A stretch of 39,465 nucleotides of DNA from JAPUDQ01 sp964538665. Lineage in GTDB: Bacteria > Patescibacteriota > Saccharimonadia > Saccharimonadales > Saccharimonadaceae. The stretch covers positions 1 through 39,465 of the forward strand of contig CAZIEB010000004.1 in the NCBI GenBank assembly GCA_964538665.1, read 5' to 3'. Positions 13,323 to 22,600 of this stretch are shown here, one piece after another. A model generated the notes under the pieces. It searched no databases. It had not been told where the DNA came from and saw nothing but the letters and a program-made list of their open reading frames with translations. The position numbers and the translations under genes were made by a program. How positions within the stretch are numbered: position 1 is the stretch's first letter; every line of letters begins with the position of its first letter.

Positions 13323-14969
13323 CTAAAATTTTTTACGGATATTATTGAAACTGAAATCCCATGATGCATCTGTCTTCTTGTGTGGATTGAATATATTCTG
13401 TGGATCAAAAATTGTTTTTGTTTGCTTCATGAGCCCGTATATTTCTTGCCCGTACATTCGTTCGAGCCATGGGCCACGAATCATACCGTCATTGTGCTCT
13501 CCGCTCAGGCTACCTCCGGCCTGGAGGACGAGCTCGTTTATCTCCGTCATAGCCGGCTTGAACTTAGCGCGTTCTTTTTCTAGCTCAATGTTCATGAGTG
13601 GGATAATATGAAAATTACCATCCCCCATGTGGCCTGCGATGGTCGCCGTGAGCTCATATTTCTTGATAATTTCTCGAAGGTGTGGCCAGGTCTCTGGTAG
13701 TTTTGCGGGCGGTATCACAAGATCGTCGATAAATGGTGCGGTATGTTTATCTTTGACCTTTTGTCGCAGCAAATTGAAACTTTCTCGACGCATCAACCAA
13801 AACTTGTTTGATTTTTCTTCCGTCTCATCTCGCTCCATATATAGCATATTAAACTGCTTGAGTTCGCGTTCCATTGCGACGATTTTTTGCTCCACTTCGT
13901 GCACGGACGATCCGGTAAACTCGATCATGAGCACGAGTTTGGGGATGCCCTTGAACAAAGCTAGCGCGTCAGGTATCAATTGCAATGCTGTTTTGAACCA
14001 CAGTCGAAATCCTAGTTTTTTGACAAAGCTGAAGAAAAACTTGAAGCTCAGCCACAATGTATTATCATCAAAGCTTTCAAATGTCGCGGGTTTGTGCGAA
14101 AGAACGGTTGTCACCACATCGCCGAGAGAACTGATATCTTTCATGAAGCACACCAGCACGCCTGAATGGGCTGGTCTGTCCACGAGTCGTACGGTTGCAT
14201 TGGTGATTATCCCGAGCGTACCTTGTGAGCCAACAAATAGCTGCGTGAGATCAAACATCCCGGTTTCTCGGTTCCATACATCCCATAGGTGGTAGCCGGT
14301 AGAATCTTTTGAGACTCGAGGCTTGGCGAGTTGTAATTTGTCGTAATTGGTTTCTAGGAGATGGAACATATGCTTGTATAACTGCGCTTCATAATCATCC
14401 TGAGACATTTTGCGGACGAGTTCGGCTTTGGTCAGCGGACGGATGGTATATTCATTGCCGTCGGCGAGTACCACTTGCAGCTCAGTGACATAGTTTGCCG
14501 TTTTGCCATACTGGAGGCTTTTTTCGCCACCGGCGTTATTGGCTATCATGCCACCTATCGTACAGAGGTCTTTGCTGGCTGGATAGGATGGGAACATGAC
14601 ATTGAGCTTGTTTGTTTGGACATCAAAATCACGGAAGTAGACTCCTGGTTGCACGGTTGCGAATGTCGCTGATACCTCTGTAATGACCGAAAAATGAGCA
14701 GTCATATCGAGAATAATCGATGTGTTGACTGCGCCGCCAGACATATCGGTACCAGCTGAGCGTGCGGTGATTGATAGATCGGGATTCTGCTTTTTTTTCG
14801 CCGCGACGTATTTGACGATGGCTTCAATATCAGCACTGTCTCGAGGTGCAACTATTATTTGCGGTCGTAGTTCAAATAAACTCGCGTCATGAGAAAAAGC
14901 CTCGAGACTGGCATCGTCGTCGATGACCTCTCCTTGGACGAGAGGCATAAGCTCTTTTGAAAGATCCAT
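13323..14969 (-). CDS. FAD-linked oxidase (GlcD / D-lactate dehydrogenase-like)
   Basis: 548 residues from ATG 14969 (MDLSKELMPLVQGEV). The frame is open 35 residues further upstream, but that part is basic and not family-like. The PCMH-type FAD-binding domain spans roughly 35-240: IVAPRDSADI, TARSAGTDMSGG and IGGMIANNAGGEKSLQYGK. The C-terminal oxidase domain has AGHMGDGNFHII and SGEHNDGMIRGPW, the conserved His-rich active-site blocks. It oxidises a 2-hydroxy acid such as D-lactate or glycolate. It lacks the Fe-S C-terminal domain of longer homologues, so the electron acceptor is not evident. This may link fermentation products to redox balance in an organism with few respiratory genes. Confidence 0.9.
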   Translation of the reverse strand: MDLSKELMPLVQGEVIDDDASLEAFSHDASLFELRPQIIVAPRDSADIEAIVKYVAAKKKQNPDLSITARSAGTDMSGGAVNTSIILDMTAHFSVITEVSATFATVQPGVYFRDFDVQTNKLNVMFPSYPASKDLCTIGGMIANNAGGEKSLQYGKTANYVTELQVVLADGNEYTIRPLTKAELVRKMSQDDYEAQLYKHMFHLLETNYDKLQLAKPRVSKDSTGYHLWDVWNRETGMFDLTQLFVGSQGTLGIITNATVRLVDRPAHSGVLVCFMKDISSLGDVVTTVLSHKPATFESFDDNTLWLSFKFFFSFVKKLGFRLWFKTALQLIPDALALFKGIPKLVLMIEFTGSSVHEVEQKIVAMERELKQFNMLYMERDETEEKSNKFWLMRRESFNLLRQKVKDKHTAPFIDDLVIPPAKLPETWPHLREIIKKYELTATIAGHMGDGNFHIIPLMNIELEKERAKFKPAMTEINELVLQAGGSLSGEHNDGMIRGPWLERMYGQEIYGLMKQTKTIFDPQNIFNPHKKTDASWDFSFNNIRKKF

Positions 14970-15031
14970 GTACCTATCATGCCTTAGACGCTTGCCATTT
15001 ACAAGATGCTCATGGTAACTATACTTATAGT

Positions 15032-15139
15032 ATGAATAAACAACCCCACGATTCACATCATCATGTCGTGTCACTCGCTATAGGAGCATTAAGTGCTCTC
15101 AGTATTCTTGCGCTCACGGTCTTGCTGTATAACTCATAG
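15032..15139 (+). CDS. Small single-pass membrane protein (35 aa)
   Basis: ATG 15032 opens a 35-residue ORF: a His-rich N-terminus (KQPHDSHHHVV) and one transmembrane helix (SLAIGALSALSILALTVLLY). AT-rich sequence with TATACT and TATAGT lies within 15 bases upstream, which fits a leaderless start as for its neighbours. It is divergent from the FAD oxidase and 43 bases before the AI-2E-type permease. The clean helix supports a real gene, but there is no homology evidence. Confidence 0.45.
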   Translation: MNKQPHDSHHHVVSLAIGALSALSILALTVLLYNS

Positions 15140-15144
15140 CATTA

Positions 15145-15173
15145 TTGCAATATAGCGCTGACTGGGGCATACT
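15145..15173 (+). promoter_or_regulatory. Promoter of the AI-2E-family permease gene
   Basis: TTGCAA (15145-15150), 17-base spacer, CATACT (15168-15173), ATG at 15183. The -10 is weak but the geometry matches the other leaderless promoters in the window. Confidence 0.5.
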
Positions 15174-15182
15174 TCTAGTAGT

Positions 15183-16310
15183 ATGTCATTGAAGATTGAA
15201 GTTGAGACAAAAACGTTTTTGAGACTTGCGATAGTCATCTTTGCATTTGTCTTTACGGCGTATCTGATAATGAAGGCGCAATACCCTCTGACCATCATCG
15301 GTATTTCAGTATTTCTCGCGCTCGCGCTCAACCCTTCGGTGAATTTTATTGCCGGCAAGCTGCCTGGTCGTTCACGAATTGCGGGCACTGCAATTTCGTA
15401 TGTCACGGTCCTGAGTGTGATTGGTTTTTTGCTATTTCTCATTACCCCGCCATTTTTTGAGCAATCTGCAAAATTTGCGACGACATTGCCGTCACTTATC
15501 GATACCGTGACGAGTCAGCGGTTCTATGTCGATGATTTCGTGGCGCGTTTTGGGCTCGAAAACCAATTTGATCAGAGCATAGAGGACGCAAAATCGCAAG
15601 CTGCGAGTATCGCCAATGATTTGGGAAGGATGTTTGTCGAAGGCATCGCGACGCTGTTTAACGGCGTGCTGACGTTGATCTTGGTCTTAGTCTTTACGTT
15701 CCTATTACTAATCGAAGGACCATCATGGCTGGAAAAAATTTGGGGACTGTATCATGATCCGAAGTTGTTGAACCGTCATCGAAATGTAGTTTCAAAAATG
15801 TATCGAGTGGTTGTCGGCTACGTCAACGGTCAGATGTTGGTGGCACTGATTGCAGCAACGCTGACGTTATGTCTCGTTCTAGTACTTAGTTTGATATTTG
15901 ATTTGCCGGCAAATCTCGCATTTCCTCTTGCCTCAATCATATTCATCACGGGGCTTATTCCTATGGTCGGTGCAACCATTGGTGCAACCTTGGTTACATT
16001 ACTATTGTTGCTCAACGATGTGACCGCAGCGATTATCTTCCTGGTGTTCTTTATTGTGTATCAACAAGTAGAGAATAACTTCATATCTCCAGTCGTACAA
16101 TCAAAACAAGTCGAGCTTTCGGCGCTGGCAGTGCTTATTGCCATCGCAATCGGTGTCTCGTTGTTTGGATTTATTGGCGGTATTATCTCTATCCCAATCG
16201 CAGGTTGCATACGAGTACTGCTCGTCGATTACTTGGAGCATGCAGAAGTTGCTCGTACTCAAAAACGCGGCGGATCGTCGCTCAGTAAACTTGTAGAAAA
16301 AATTCGTTAA
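15183..16310 (+). CDS. AI-2E family transporter (PerM/YdiK-like)
   Basis: 375 residues with about eight transmembrane helices in the family order: two close N-terminal helices (LAIVIFAFVFTAYLIMKA, then YPLTIIGISVFLALALN), one more, a soluble loop of about 90 residues, then a C-terminal membrane block. The diagnostic block near IPMVGATIGA and YQQVENNFISP(V)VQSKQVELSA is conserved. Homologues are exporters of unclear substrate, including quorum signal AI-2 and ions. It is monocistronic, converging on cysS. Confidence 0.9.
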   Translation: MSLKIEVETKTFLRLAIVIFAFVFTAYLIMKAQYPLTIIGISVFLALALNPSVNFIAGKLPGRSRIAGTAISYVTVLSVIGFLLFLITPPFFEQSAKFATTLPSLIDTVTSQRFYVDDFVARFGLENQFDQSIEDAKSQAASIANDLGRMFVEGIATLFNGVLTLILVLVFTFLLLIEGPSWLEKIWGLYHDPKLLNRHRNVVSKMYRVVVGYVNGQMLVALIAATLTLCLVLVLSLIFDLPANLAFPLASIIFITGLIPMVGATIGATLVTLLLLLNDVTAAIIFLVFFIVYQQVENNFISPVVQSKQVELSALAVLIAIAIGVSLFGFIGGIISIPIAGCIRVLLVDYLEHAEVARTQKRGGSSLSKLVEKIR

Positions 16311-16342
16311 GTCTTATAGCCATGCTCTTGAGCCAATAAAGC

Positions 16343-17770
16343 TTACTGTGTGCTGTACCAAATTGTTCCGTATGGCGTGTCGTCGAGGTAGATTGATTCT
16401 TGTTCGAGTTGTGCGCGGATAGCATCTGCGCGTTCGTAATCACCGTGTGATTTTGCATCAGCTCTTTCCGTGATGCGCGTGCGGGATTCGGCAGAGATGT
16501 TTGGCGTGTGTCCTGCGAGATGTAAGCCGAGATTGTTGTCTACCCAGTCTATCAGGTCGCCGAACTGTCGGCTATCAACTTTTTTGTGCTCCGATACTGC
16601 AGTATGTACTTGCTCAAAGATTTGCTCTATCGCCACAAGCGCCTCAGGGCTGTTGAGATCGTCTTGTAATGCTTCATTTGCCTGCTGGATACCCATTGCA
16701 ATCGTGTTGTTACCCGTTCCTTCATCAAAAGAGCGACAGATATCATCTAGTTGCCATCTTAGGCATGCGGCTCTGCGCCAGCTCATGAGACGATTATGTG
16801 CTGCTTCAAGATTTTGCCATGAGAAGTTCGTTTCGGTTCGATAATGACTTTGCAGGGCAAACATCCGCAGATCCATCGGTAAATAGCCCCGTGCATCGAT
16901 ATCTTTCAGAGTGTAGCTATTTTGCAGGCTTTTGGAGAGCTTTGTCCCGTCAGATAACAAATGGGCATTATGTAGCCAATACTTCACAAAAGGTTGCCCA
17001 GTTGCTGATTCGCTCTGAGCTATTTCATTGGTGTGATGGACCGGAATATGATCGACGCCTCCAGTATGAATATCAATAGTCTCGCCAAGGTAGTGTAGCG
17101 CCATCGCTGAGCACTCTAGATGCCATCCAGGAATCCCTTTGCCCCATGGACTCTCCCACTCCATAGCACGGTGTTGATCCTGTGGGGTCAGTCTCCAGAG
17201 TACAAAATCGCTCGCATTTCGCTTCTCGGTGTTGAAGGCCACTCTCGCGCCGGCCTTGATGTTGGATAGATCAAGCTTTGCGAACTCTGCGTACTTGGGA
17301 AATGTGCTTGTGTCGAAATATAGTCCGTCTTCGAGCATATAGGTATGCCCACGCGATTCAATTTTCTTCAGCAGCTCAATCTGTATGTCGATGTGCTCTG
17401 TGGCCTTGGTGATGTGCTCTGGCATAATCATTCCAAGTGCCAGCATGCCTTCCAGAAACGCCTTAGTGTATTTCTCGGCCACTTCCCACTCAGAGATTCC
17501 CTCTTGTCGTGCGCCCTTTTGGATTTTGTCTTCACCTTCGTCTTGGTCGCTCGTGAGGTGGCCAACGTCAGTAATGTTCATGACTCGGTGTAGCGTATAG
17601 TCATTTTGCTGCAGTACTCGTACCAATAAATCCCATCGCAAAAAAGAAATCCAATTGCCGATATGGGGCTCTGAATAGACCGTAGGGCCGCAGGTGTATA
17701 ATGTGACCCCAGAGTTGTTGATAGGTACAAACTCTTCGAGTGCGCGGTGAGGGGTATTATAGAGTCTCAT
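16343..17770 (-). CDS. cysS: Cysteinyl-tRNA synthetase
   Basis: 475 residues from ATG 17770 (MRLYNTPHRALEEF), the usual CysRS start; this ATG is preceded by AAGGAAG. A further ATG at 17791 has no ribosome site. HIGH is HIGN (36-39) in TCGPTVYSEPHIGNW with zinc ligand Cys27; KMSKS is KLSKS. The second zinc Cys/His cluster is in HLECSAMALHYLG and HHTNEIAQSE. It attaches Cys to tRNA(Cys) and is an essential cytoplasmic enzyme. The start lies 14 bases inside the 3' end of the DHH phosphoesterase gene, so the two are translationally coupled. Confidence 0.96.
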   Translation of the reverse strand: MRLYNTPHRALEEFVPINNSGVTLYTCGPTVYSEPHIGNWISFLRWDLLVRVLQQNDYTLHRVMNITDVGHLTSDQDEGEDKIQKGARQEGISEWEVAEKYTKAFLEGMLALGMIMPEHITKATEHIDIQIELLKKIESRGHTYMLEDGLYFDTSTFPKYAEFAKLDLSNIKAGARVAFNTEKRNASDFVLWRLTPQDQHRAMEWESPWGKGIPGWHLECSAMALHYLGETIDIHTGGVDHIPVHHTNEIAQSESATGQPFVKYWLHNAHLLSDGTKLSKSLQNSYTLKDIDARGYLPMDLRMFALQSHYRTETNFSWQNLEAAHNRLMSWRRAACLRWQLDDICRSFDEGTGNNTIAMGIQQANEALQDDLNSPEALVAIEQIFEQVHTAVSEHKKVDSRQFGDLIDWVDNNLGLHLAGHTPNISAESRTRITERADAKSHGDYERADAIRAQLEQESIYLDDTPYGTIWYSTQ

Positions 17771-18764
17771 CTGCTTCCTTTTCCGAGACATCGCTAAATG
17801 CTTTTACAATTTCTGCCAATGCGGTCTCGTAATTTTCGTAAATCTTAAAACCTGCCGAATAAGCATGCCCACCACCGCCGAAATACCCAGCTATCTTGTC
17901 GCAGATGGGCAGGTTTCCTCGGATTTTCCCAGTCAACTTACCGTCTGGGTATGTTTTGATGGCAATTGCAACTTCAACACCTTCTACGAGGCGCATTTCA
18001 TCAAGCACTAATACACTAGGGTTGTACCTGTCTGAATACATTTCGATATCTTCCCAAGGGATATGCACCGTCGCGAGCCTGCCGTCCTGGTGGTATTCAA
18101 TTCTGTGAATCAACTCACCTTTATATGACAATATATCGGCAGGTTTTTTCATGTATTCTCGACGTTTTTGTTCTATATCTGCAGGATGGGCACCTAATTC
18201 CATAAGTGCCTGTACCGTCTGAATTGTTCGTGTCGTCACGTTTTGCGTACTAAGTCCTAGAGTATCTCCAAGGATTGATGCGAGCATAGCGCGAGCCGCT
18301 TGCTCCGGGATTGTCCATCCCGCTGAATGCGCAAGTGAATAAATAACTTCAGACGTCGCCGCAGCCTCTGGCTCCATGACGAGCGTGTGAGGGAATGGCA
18401 AGTCATTGGCACCTTCATCTCCCTCGATATGGTGGTCAAGAACCACGACGGGATGAGTATCGAGAAAGTGTCGGACTCCAGGTATGGTCAGTGCATTCAT
18501 CAGCAGCGTTTCGGCGCTTGTATCAACAATAATTGCTCCGTCGTAGTGGCCACTCCAGTCATTTTCTACTCGGGACCATCCTTCGATATACCGCAGATAT
18601 TTTGGCATGCTAATTGCACAAAACAAAGACACCTCTTTGCCTAATCCACCTAAAATTTCTTCTAACGCGACCGCCGAACCGAGGCTGTCAGCGTCAGGGT
18701 TTTCTGGCTGGATAATGACAATTCGAGATGACTCGCTTAGCAGGGTTGAAGCAGTCTCGTACAT
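17757..18764 (-). CDS. DHH/DHHA1 phosphoesterase (NrnA-like)
   Basis: 335 residues. DHH domain: VIIQPENPDADSLGSA (motif I), IIVDTS, and VVVLDHHIEGDE (DHH motif). The DHHA1 C-terminus includes KIAGYFGGGGHAYSAGFKI. Order and length match NrnA/GdpP-type single-domain enzymes, which degrade nanoRNA or cyclic dinucleotide products such as pApA using Mn2+. It has no membrane or PAS domain, so a soluble NrnA-type role is favoured over GdpP. Coupled to cysS downstream. Confidence 0.9.
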   Translation of the reverse strand: MYETASTLLSESSRIVIIQPENPDADSLGSAVALEEILGGLGKEVSLFCAISMPKYLRYIEGWSRVENDWSGHYDGAIIVDTSAETLLMNALTIPGVRHFLDTHPVVVLDHHIEGDEGANDLPFPHTLVMEPEAAATSEVIYSLAHSAGWTIPEQAARAMLASILGDTLGLSTQNVTTRTIQTVQALMELGAHPADIEQKRREYMKKPADILSYKGELIHRIEYHQDGRLATVHIPWEDIEMYSDRYNPSVLVLDEMRLVEGVEVAIAIKTYPDGKLTGKIRGNLPICDKIAGYFGGGGHAYSAGFKIYENYETALAEIVKAFSDVSEKEADETL

Positions 18765-18785
18765 CTGGCTCTTATTGTAGCAGAT

Positions 18786-19391
18786 TTAGAGTGATTGACG
18801 GCCTTCGAGGGCATGAGAAAGTGTGATCTGGTCTGCGTATTCGAGATCAATGCCGACAGGGATGCCTCTGGCGAGGCGAGAGACTTTTACGCTGTTCGAT
18901 GCGTCCTGTATGCTCTTTTGCAAGAACAGCGCAGTTGATTCGCCTTCTACGGATGCATTTGTTGCAAGAATAATTTCTGCGACAGAATCTTTCTCGATAC
19001 GATCGATGAGTTCAGGTATGTGCAGTGAATCCGGCCCCACCCCGTCGATTGGACTGATAACGCCGCCAAGAACATGGTAGGTACCTTTGAATAGACCTGT
19101 TTTCTCTATGGCTATCACGTCGAATGGATCCTCAACAACTGCAATGAGTGATTTGTCACGTGAGGGGTCCTCATACAGCGGCGATACATCCACATCAGCA
19201 TCGATGAGGCTAAATGTGATAGGGCACACTTTGACCTGTGATGTGATGTGCTCGATAGCATCAGCGAGGTCGTGACGGTTCTTGTCATGTGTTTTTAATA
19301 GGAAATACGCATACCGCTCAGCAGTCCGCGGCCCCACGCCAGGCAGTACGCCAATTGCGTCTATAAGATGCTGAAGTGCCTTCGGAAGCAT
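18786..19391 (-). CDS. recR: Recombination protein RecR, zinc finger lost
   Basis: 201 residues. Helix-hairpin-helix IGVLPGVGPRTAERYAYFLL and a Toprim domain (SLIAVVEDPFDVIAIEKTG, ATNASVEGESTALFL, RLARGIPVGIDLEYADQ) identify RecR, the RecFOR recombination mediator. The Cys4 zinc finger normally between them is degenerate: KVCPITFSLIDADVDVSPL keeps only Cys56. Its ATG overlaps the YbaB stop by one base (TAATG). The gene order dnaX..ybaB-recR is ancestral, here interrupted by dnaB and a membrane protein gene. Confidence 0.95.
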   Translation of the reverse strand: MLPKALQHLIDAIGVLPGVGPRTAERYAYFLLKTHDKNRHDLADAIEHITSQVKVCPITFSLIDADVDVSPLYEDPSRDKSLIAVVEDPFDVIAIEKTGLFKGTYHVLGGVISPIDGVGPDSLHIPELIDRIEKDSVAEIILATNASVEGESTALFLQKSIQDASNSVKVSRLARGIPVGIDLEYADQITLSHALEGRQSL

Positions 19392-19678
19392 TAGAGCCCT
19401 AGGTTGCCAAGTCCGCCCATGAGGGGTTTCATTTTTTCGGCTGCGACTTCTTGGGCCTTCGTCATTGCTTCACGTGTTGCCTGTTCTATCCAGCGCTCGA
19501 GGACGCCTATATCGTCAAGGTCGACATACTCAGGATCGATTGTTACCTTCTTAATTTTCAATTCACCCGTGACAGATACAACCACCGCACCATCACCTGC
19601 GGCGCCGTCAACAATTTCATTCGCAAGCTCTTTTTGAGCTTTTTTCAATTTCATAATCATTTTCGCTTGGTCAAGCAT
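19391..19678 (-). CDS. YbaB/EbfC family nucleoid-associated protein
   Basis: 95 residues: an N-terminal coiled helix (MIMKLKKAQKELANE), a central beta sheet with VVVSVTGELKIKKVTIDPEY, and a C-terminal helix ending in a Gly/Leu-rich tail. This is YbaB/EbfC, a dimeric DNA-binding protein commonly encoded just before recR. It starts with SD-like AGGAACC upstream. Coupled to recR by TAATG. Confidence 0.93.
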   Translation of the reverse strand: MLDQAKMIMKLKKAQKELANEIVDGAAGDGAVVVSVTGELKIKKVTIDPEYVDLDDIGVLERWIEQATREAMTKAQEVAAEKMKPLMGGLGNLGL

Positions 19679-19742
19679 GGTTCCTCCGTGGACTCGCGTT
19701 TTATCTATTACTACTTAGTATACCAGTATCACTGTGTCTCGA

Positions 19743-21206
19743 CTACTGTCGGAACTCACGAGCGATAACTTGGTCTGAAGCTTTTTTGTATGACGCAACA
19801 ATCCGTGTAGGTACACCGAATTCCCCAGGAGCATAGGTCGCTCCTTGGTGTATGATGACGTCACCGGCTGGTCTTTTGGCGGCGGCTATCGAAATTGCGA
19901 CATTGTCGTGATCGCGGCGTAATAAATCATAGAAACCTGCCTGCCCGCTAATGGTAACGACTGTTATCTTTGTCCCCTGCGGGGTGTTTTTTATGAAATC
20001 ATTGGTGGCGCGGAGTTGTTCGGAGTATCGTTCTTTTGGTGTGCCATAGAAATAACCATAGAAATACTGCGCACTGTTCGATACGATAATGCCACCAAGT
20101 AGTACCGTCAACGGTATGAGTCCGGCCATTCGTGCGTACGGGTTGAGCGGAAACAGCTTGTACCATTCCCTGATGAGAGTTTCTATGCCAATTGCCATGA
20201 ACAGGTAGGCTGGTATTAGGCATATGAGTAGTTCGTTCGGGTTGAGAATTGCTATCGGGATAAAAAATAGACTCCATAGAAGCAACATGTATGAACGAGC
20301 AGAATATCTATCAACGAGCGTTTTGATCAGTCCAAGGAGTATCAATATAAGCGACGCAGCGCCAAAGATTGGTTGCGGAATAAAACCAACTTGGGTTGAA
20401 CCGATACTAAAAAATGATGTCGCAATCACGCTGAGATTGGTCAGTATCTCGCGCATAGACGGTGTTGTCTCAGGAATACCGAATAAGCGATACAGCTGCT
20501 GGGGGTCAGCTACTATGCTCGCAACAAGTGGGCCCAATAAGGTAATAATGACTATCACTGCAAGCACATAATGCAGGTTTTTCATTTTTCTAGCCATAAA
20601 TCGCACGTGGGGGTGCAACAATCCTGCGATCCCAATCGCGATAAGAGGATATATCATCAGCGGCGTATAGAGACTGAGCGGAACTGCAACGAGGAGTACA
20701 GGCCCCCACAGACGACTTCTGCTCTCTGGATGCAAAATATTTGTCGCTGCCAAGAGGATAATTGACAACCAAAACGTCGTCATTATCATCGGTGTCCCGG
20801 TGCGTGCAAGCGTCAGAAAAGCTGCTGAGCTGATAAAGATAAGTCCTGCGATAAGTGCGACGTTTAGCTTAAACCAACGCTGGACCATGAGCACAAATGC
20901 GAGGCCCGTCACGAGCCCGAGGAGCAGCGAAGGAGCGATGATTCCCCACTCATTGAGACCTAATACCGACAGGGACAATTTTTGCAACAGATGGTACGGT
21001 GCATCGATAAGTGGCTGCGATAGAGGCTGTGAGATATTCCAGGTGGCGCTCGTGACGGATGACTGCATCTCTGACGACGTTAAGCCAGTTGGCGCTAAGT
21101 CGAGTCTGAAGACTAGGACAGCAATCAATAGCGTGAGAAATACCATCACGCCAAAGGTATAACGATGGTTGTACAGGGTTACCTGGCGAAGCAATGATTT
21201 TCGCAT
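19743..21206 (-). CDS. Multi-pass membrane glycosyltransferase-like protein (GT39/PMT-like)
   Basis: 487 residues, about 10-12 transmembrane helices. An acidic pair in the first extracytoplasmic loop (FRLDLAPTGLTSSEMQ) and the C-terminal soluble segment (FIKNTPQGTKITVVTISGQ) match the GT-C architecture of PMT/ArnT-type enzymes, which move sugars from lipid carriers onto acceptors outside the membrane. The GT39 Asp-Glu pair is not standard here, so the acceptor and even activity are uncertain. It sits between ybaB-recR and dnaB on the same strand, an insertion into an otherwise DNA-metabolism block. Confidence 0.65.
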   Translation of the reverse strand: MRKSLLRQVTLYNHRYTFGVMVFLTLLIAVLVFRLDLAPTGLTSSEMQSSVTSATWNISQPLSQPLIDAPYHLLQKLSLSVLGLNEWGIIAPSLLLGLVTGLAFVLMVQRWFKLNVALIAGLIFISSAAFLTLARTGTPMIMTTFWLSIILLAATNILHPESRSRLWGPVLLVAVPLSLYTPLMIYPLIAIGIAGLLHPHVRFMARKMKNLHYVLAVIVIITLLGPLVASIVADPQQLYRLFGIPETTPSMREILTNLSVIATSFFSIGSTQVGFIPQPIFGAASLILILLGLIKTLVDRYSARSYMLLLWSLFFIPIAILNPNELLICLIPAYLFMAIGIETLIREWYKLFPLNPYARMAGLIPLTVLLGGIIVSNSAQYFYGYFYGTPKERYSEQLRATNDFIKNTPQGTKITVVTISGQAGFYDLLRRDHDNVAISIAAAKRPAGDVIIHQGATYAPGEFGVPTRIVASYKKASDQVIAREFRQ

Positions 21207-21247
21207 ACTGCTAGTTATTATATCAGCTCATGCCCATGTGCGACCAA

Positions 21248-22600
21248 CTAGTCTTCGCCGCGGTGTTTGTCGAGGGACATAAATCGCAATCTTTCTGGGT
21301 GGAAGTAAAGCTCTACCACGCCAGTCGGACCATTACGGTGCTTCGCGATGATAAGATCGGTGATATTTTGTCGATCAGTATCAGGGTTGTAATATGCTTC
21401 GCGATAAATAAACGCAACCAAGTCAGCGTCCTGTTCGATAGAGCCTGATTCTCGCAAGTCGGCAAGCTGAGGCACTTGAGGATTTCGAGACTCTACACTA
21501 CGGCTCAGCTGGCTCAGTGCAATGACCGGAACATTGAGTTCACGAGCAATGAGTTTGAGGCCACGAGATATTTCACTGACCTCTTGGACGCGATTGAACT
21601 CTCCGCCACGAGACGAACCCTGCATCAACTGCAAATAGTCGACTATGACTAGCCCCAGCGGTTGCGTATGTGCTTGTCGTCGGGCTTTTGTGCGCATTTC
21701 AAGCACTGTCAGTCCTGGTGTGTCATCGATAAAGATCGGCGCTTCTGCCATCTCGCCCATCGCGGTAGATATTTTTTCAAAATCTTCATCACTCAGGTTT
21801 CCGGTACGGATATTCCACGCATCGACACCGCTCGCATCTGATAGCATACGGTCGACGAGCTGCTCTTTACTCATCTCGAGCGAGAAGAACAGCACTGATT
21901 GGTGCTCTTTGGCGGCGACGTTATAGGCAAGGTTCGTCACCAGAGTGGTCTTACCCATGGCAGGACGTGCCGCGATGATGAGTAGGTCAGATCGTTGTAG
22001 TCCAGCAGTGAGGTTGTCTAGATCTTTCCAGCCAGTTCGTATACCGCGCAGCTTTCCGCGATCACGGTGTAGTTCTTCCATGCGATCGAAGCTCTCTGTC
22101 AAAATCTGCTCGAGGCTGACAAGATCTTGTTTGAGGCTCGTATCGCTTACTGAAAATAATTCAGCTTCGGCTCGCTCAAGGATCTCCTGTGTATTGCTAT
22201 CGTCCTGGTATGCAAGTTCCGCAATTTCGCCACTAGCTTTGATCAGGCGACGTCGGACGGCTCGCTGTGCGACTAGTTCGGCGTACGCTGTCGCATTGGC
22301 AGCAGTTGGGACATAGTTCGTCAACTCGGTGAGATAACTCGACCCACCGACGGTGTCGAGGTGTTCTTTTTTCTCAAGCTCATCACTAAGTGTCAGTAGG
22401 TCTATCGGTCGATGCTGCTCAAACAATCTGAACATGGCGGCGAATACCAGCTGGTGGCGCTTTTCATAGAAGTCTTCAGCTTTGACTTTGTCGGTGACAT
22501 CGGCGAGTACTTCTTCATCGATGAGAATTGCGCCCAATAGGCTCATTTCCGCGTCGATGTTGTGCGGCGGAATTTTTGCAGGAGCAGTCTTGGTGGCCAT
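21248..22600 (-). CDS. dnaB: Replicative DNA helicase DnaB
   Basis: 450 residues. N-terminal helical domain (PPHNIDAEMSLLGAILID), linker, then RecA-like domain with Walker A ARPAMGKTTL, Walker B VIVDYLQLMQ and the arginine-containing DLRESGSIEQDAD block. It unwinds DNA at the fork as a hexamer. The ATG overlaps the dnaX stop by one base (TGATG), so clamp loader and helicase are co-translated, an unusual neighbour pair compared with dnaB-rplI. Confidence 0.97.
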   Translation of the reverse strand: MATKTAPAKIPPHNIDAEMSLLGAILIDEEVLADVTDKVKAEDFYEKRHQLVFAAMFRLFEQHRPIDLLTLSDELEKKEHLDTVGGSSYLTELTNYVPTAANATAYAELVAQRAVRRRLIKASGEIAELAYQDDSNTQEILERAEAELFSVSDTSLKQDLVSLEQILTESFDRMEELHRDRGKLRGIRTGWKDLDNLTAGLQRSDLLIIAARPAMGKTTLVTNLAYNVAAKEHQSVLFFSLEMSKEQLVDRMLSDASGVDAWNIRTGNLSDEDFEKISTAMGEMAEAPIFIDDTPGLTVLEMRTKARRQAHTQPLGLVIVDYLQLMQGSSRGGEFNRVQEVSEISRGLKLIARELNVPVIALSQLSRSVESRNPQVPQLADLRESGSIEQDADLVAFIYREAYYNPDTDRQNITDLIIAKHRNGPTGVVELYFHPERLRFMSLDKHRGED

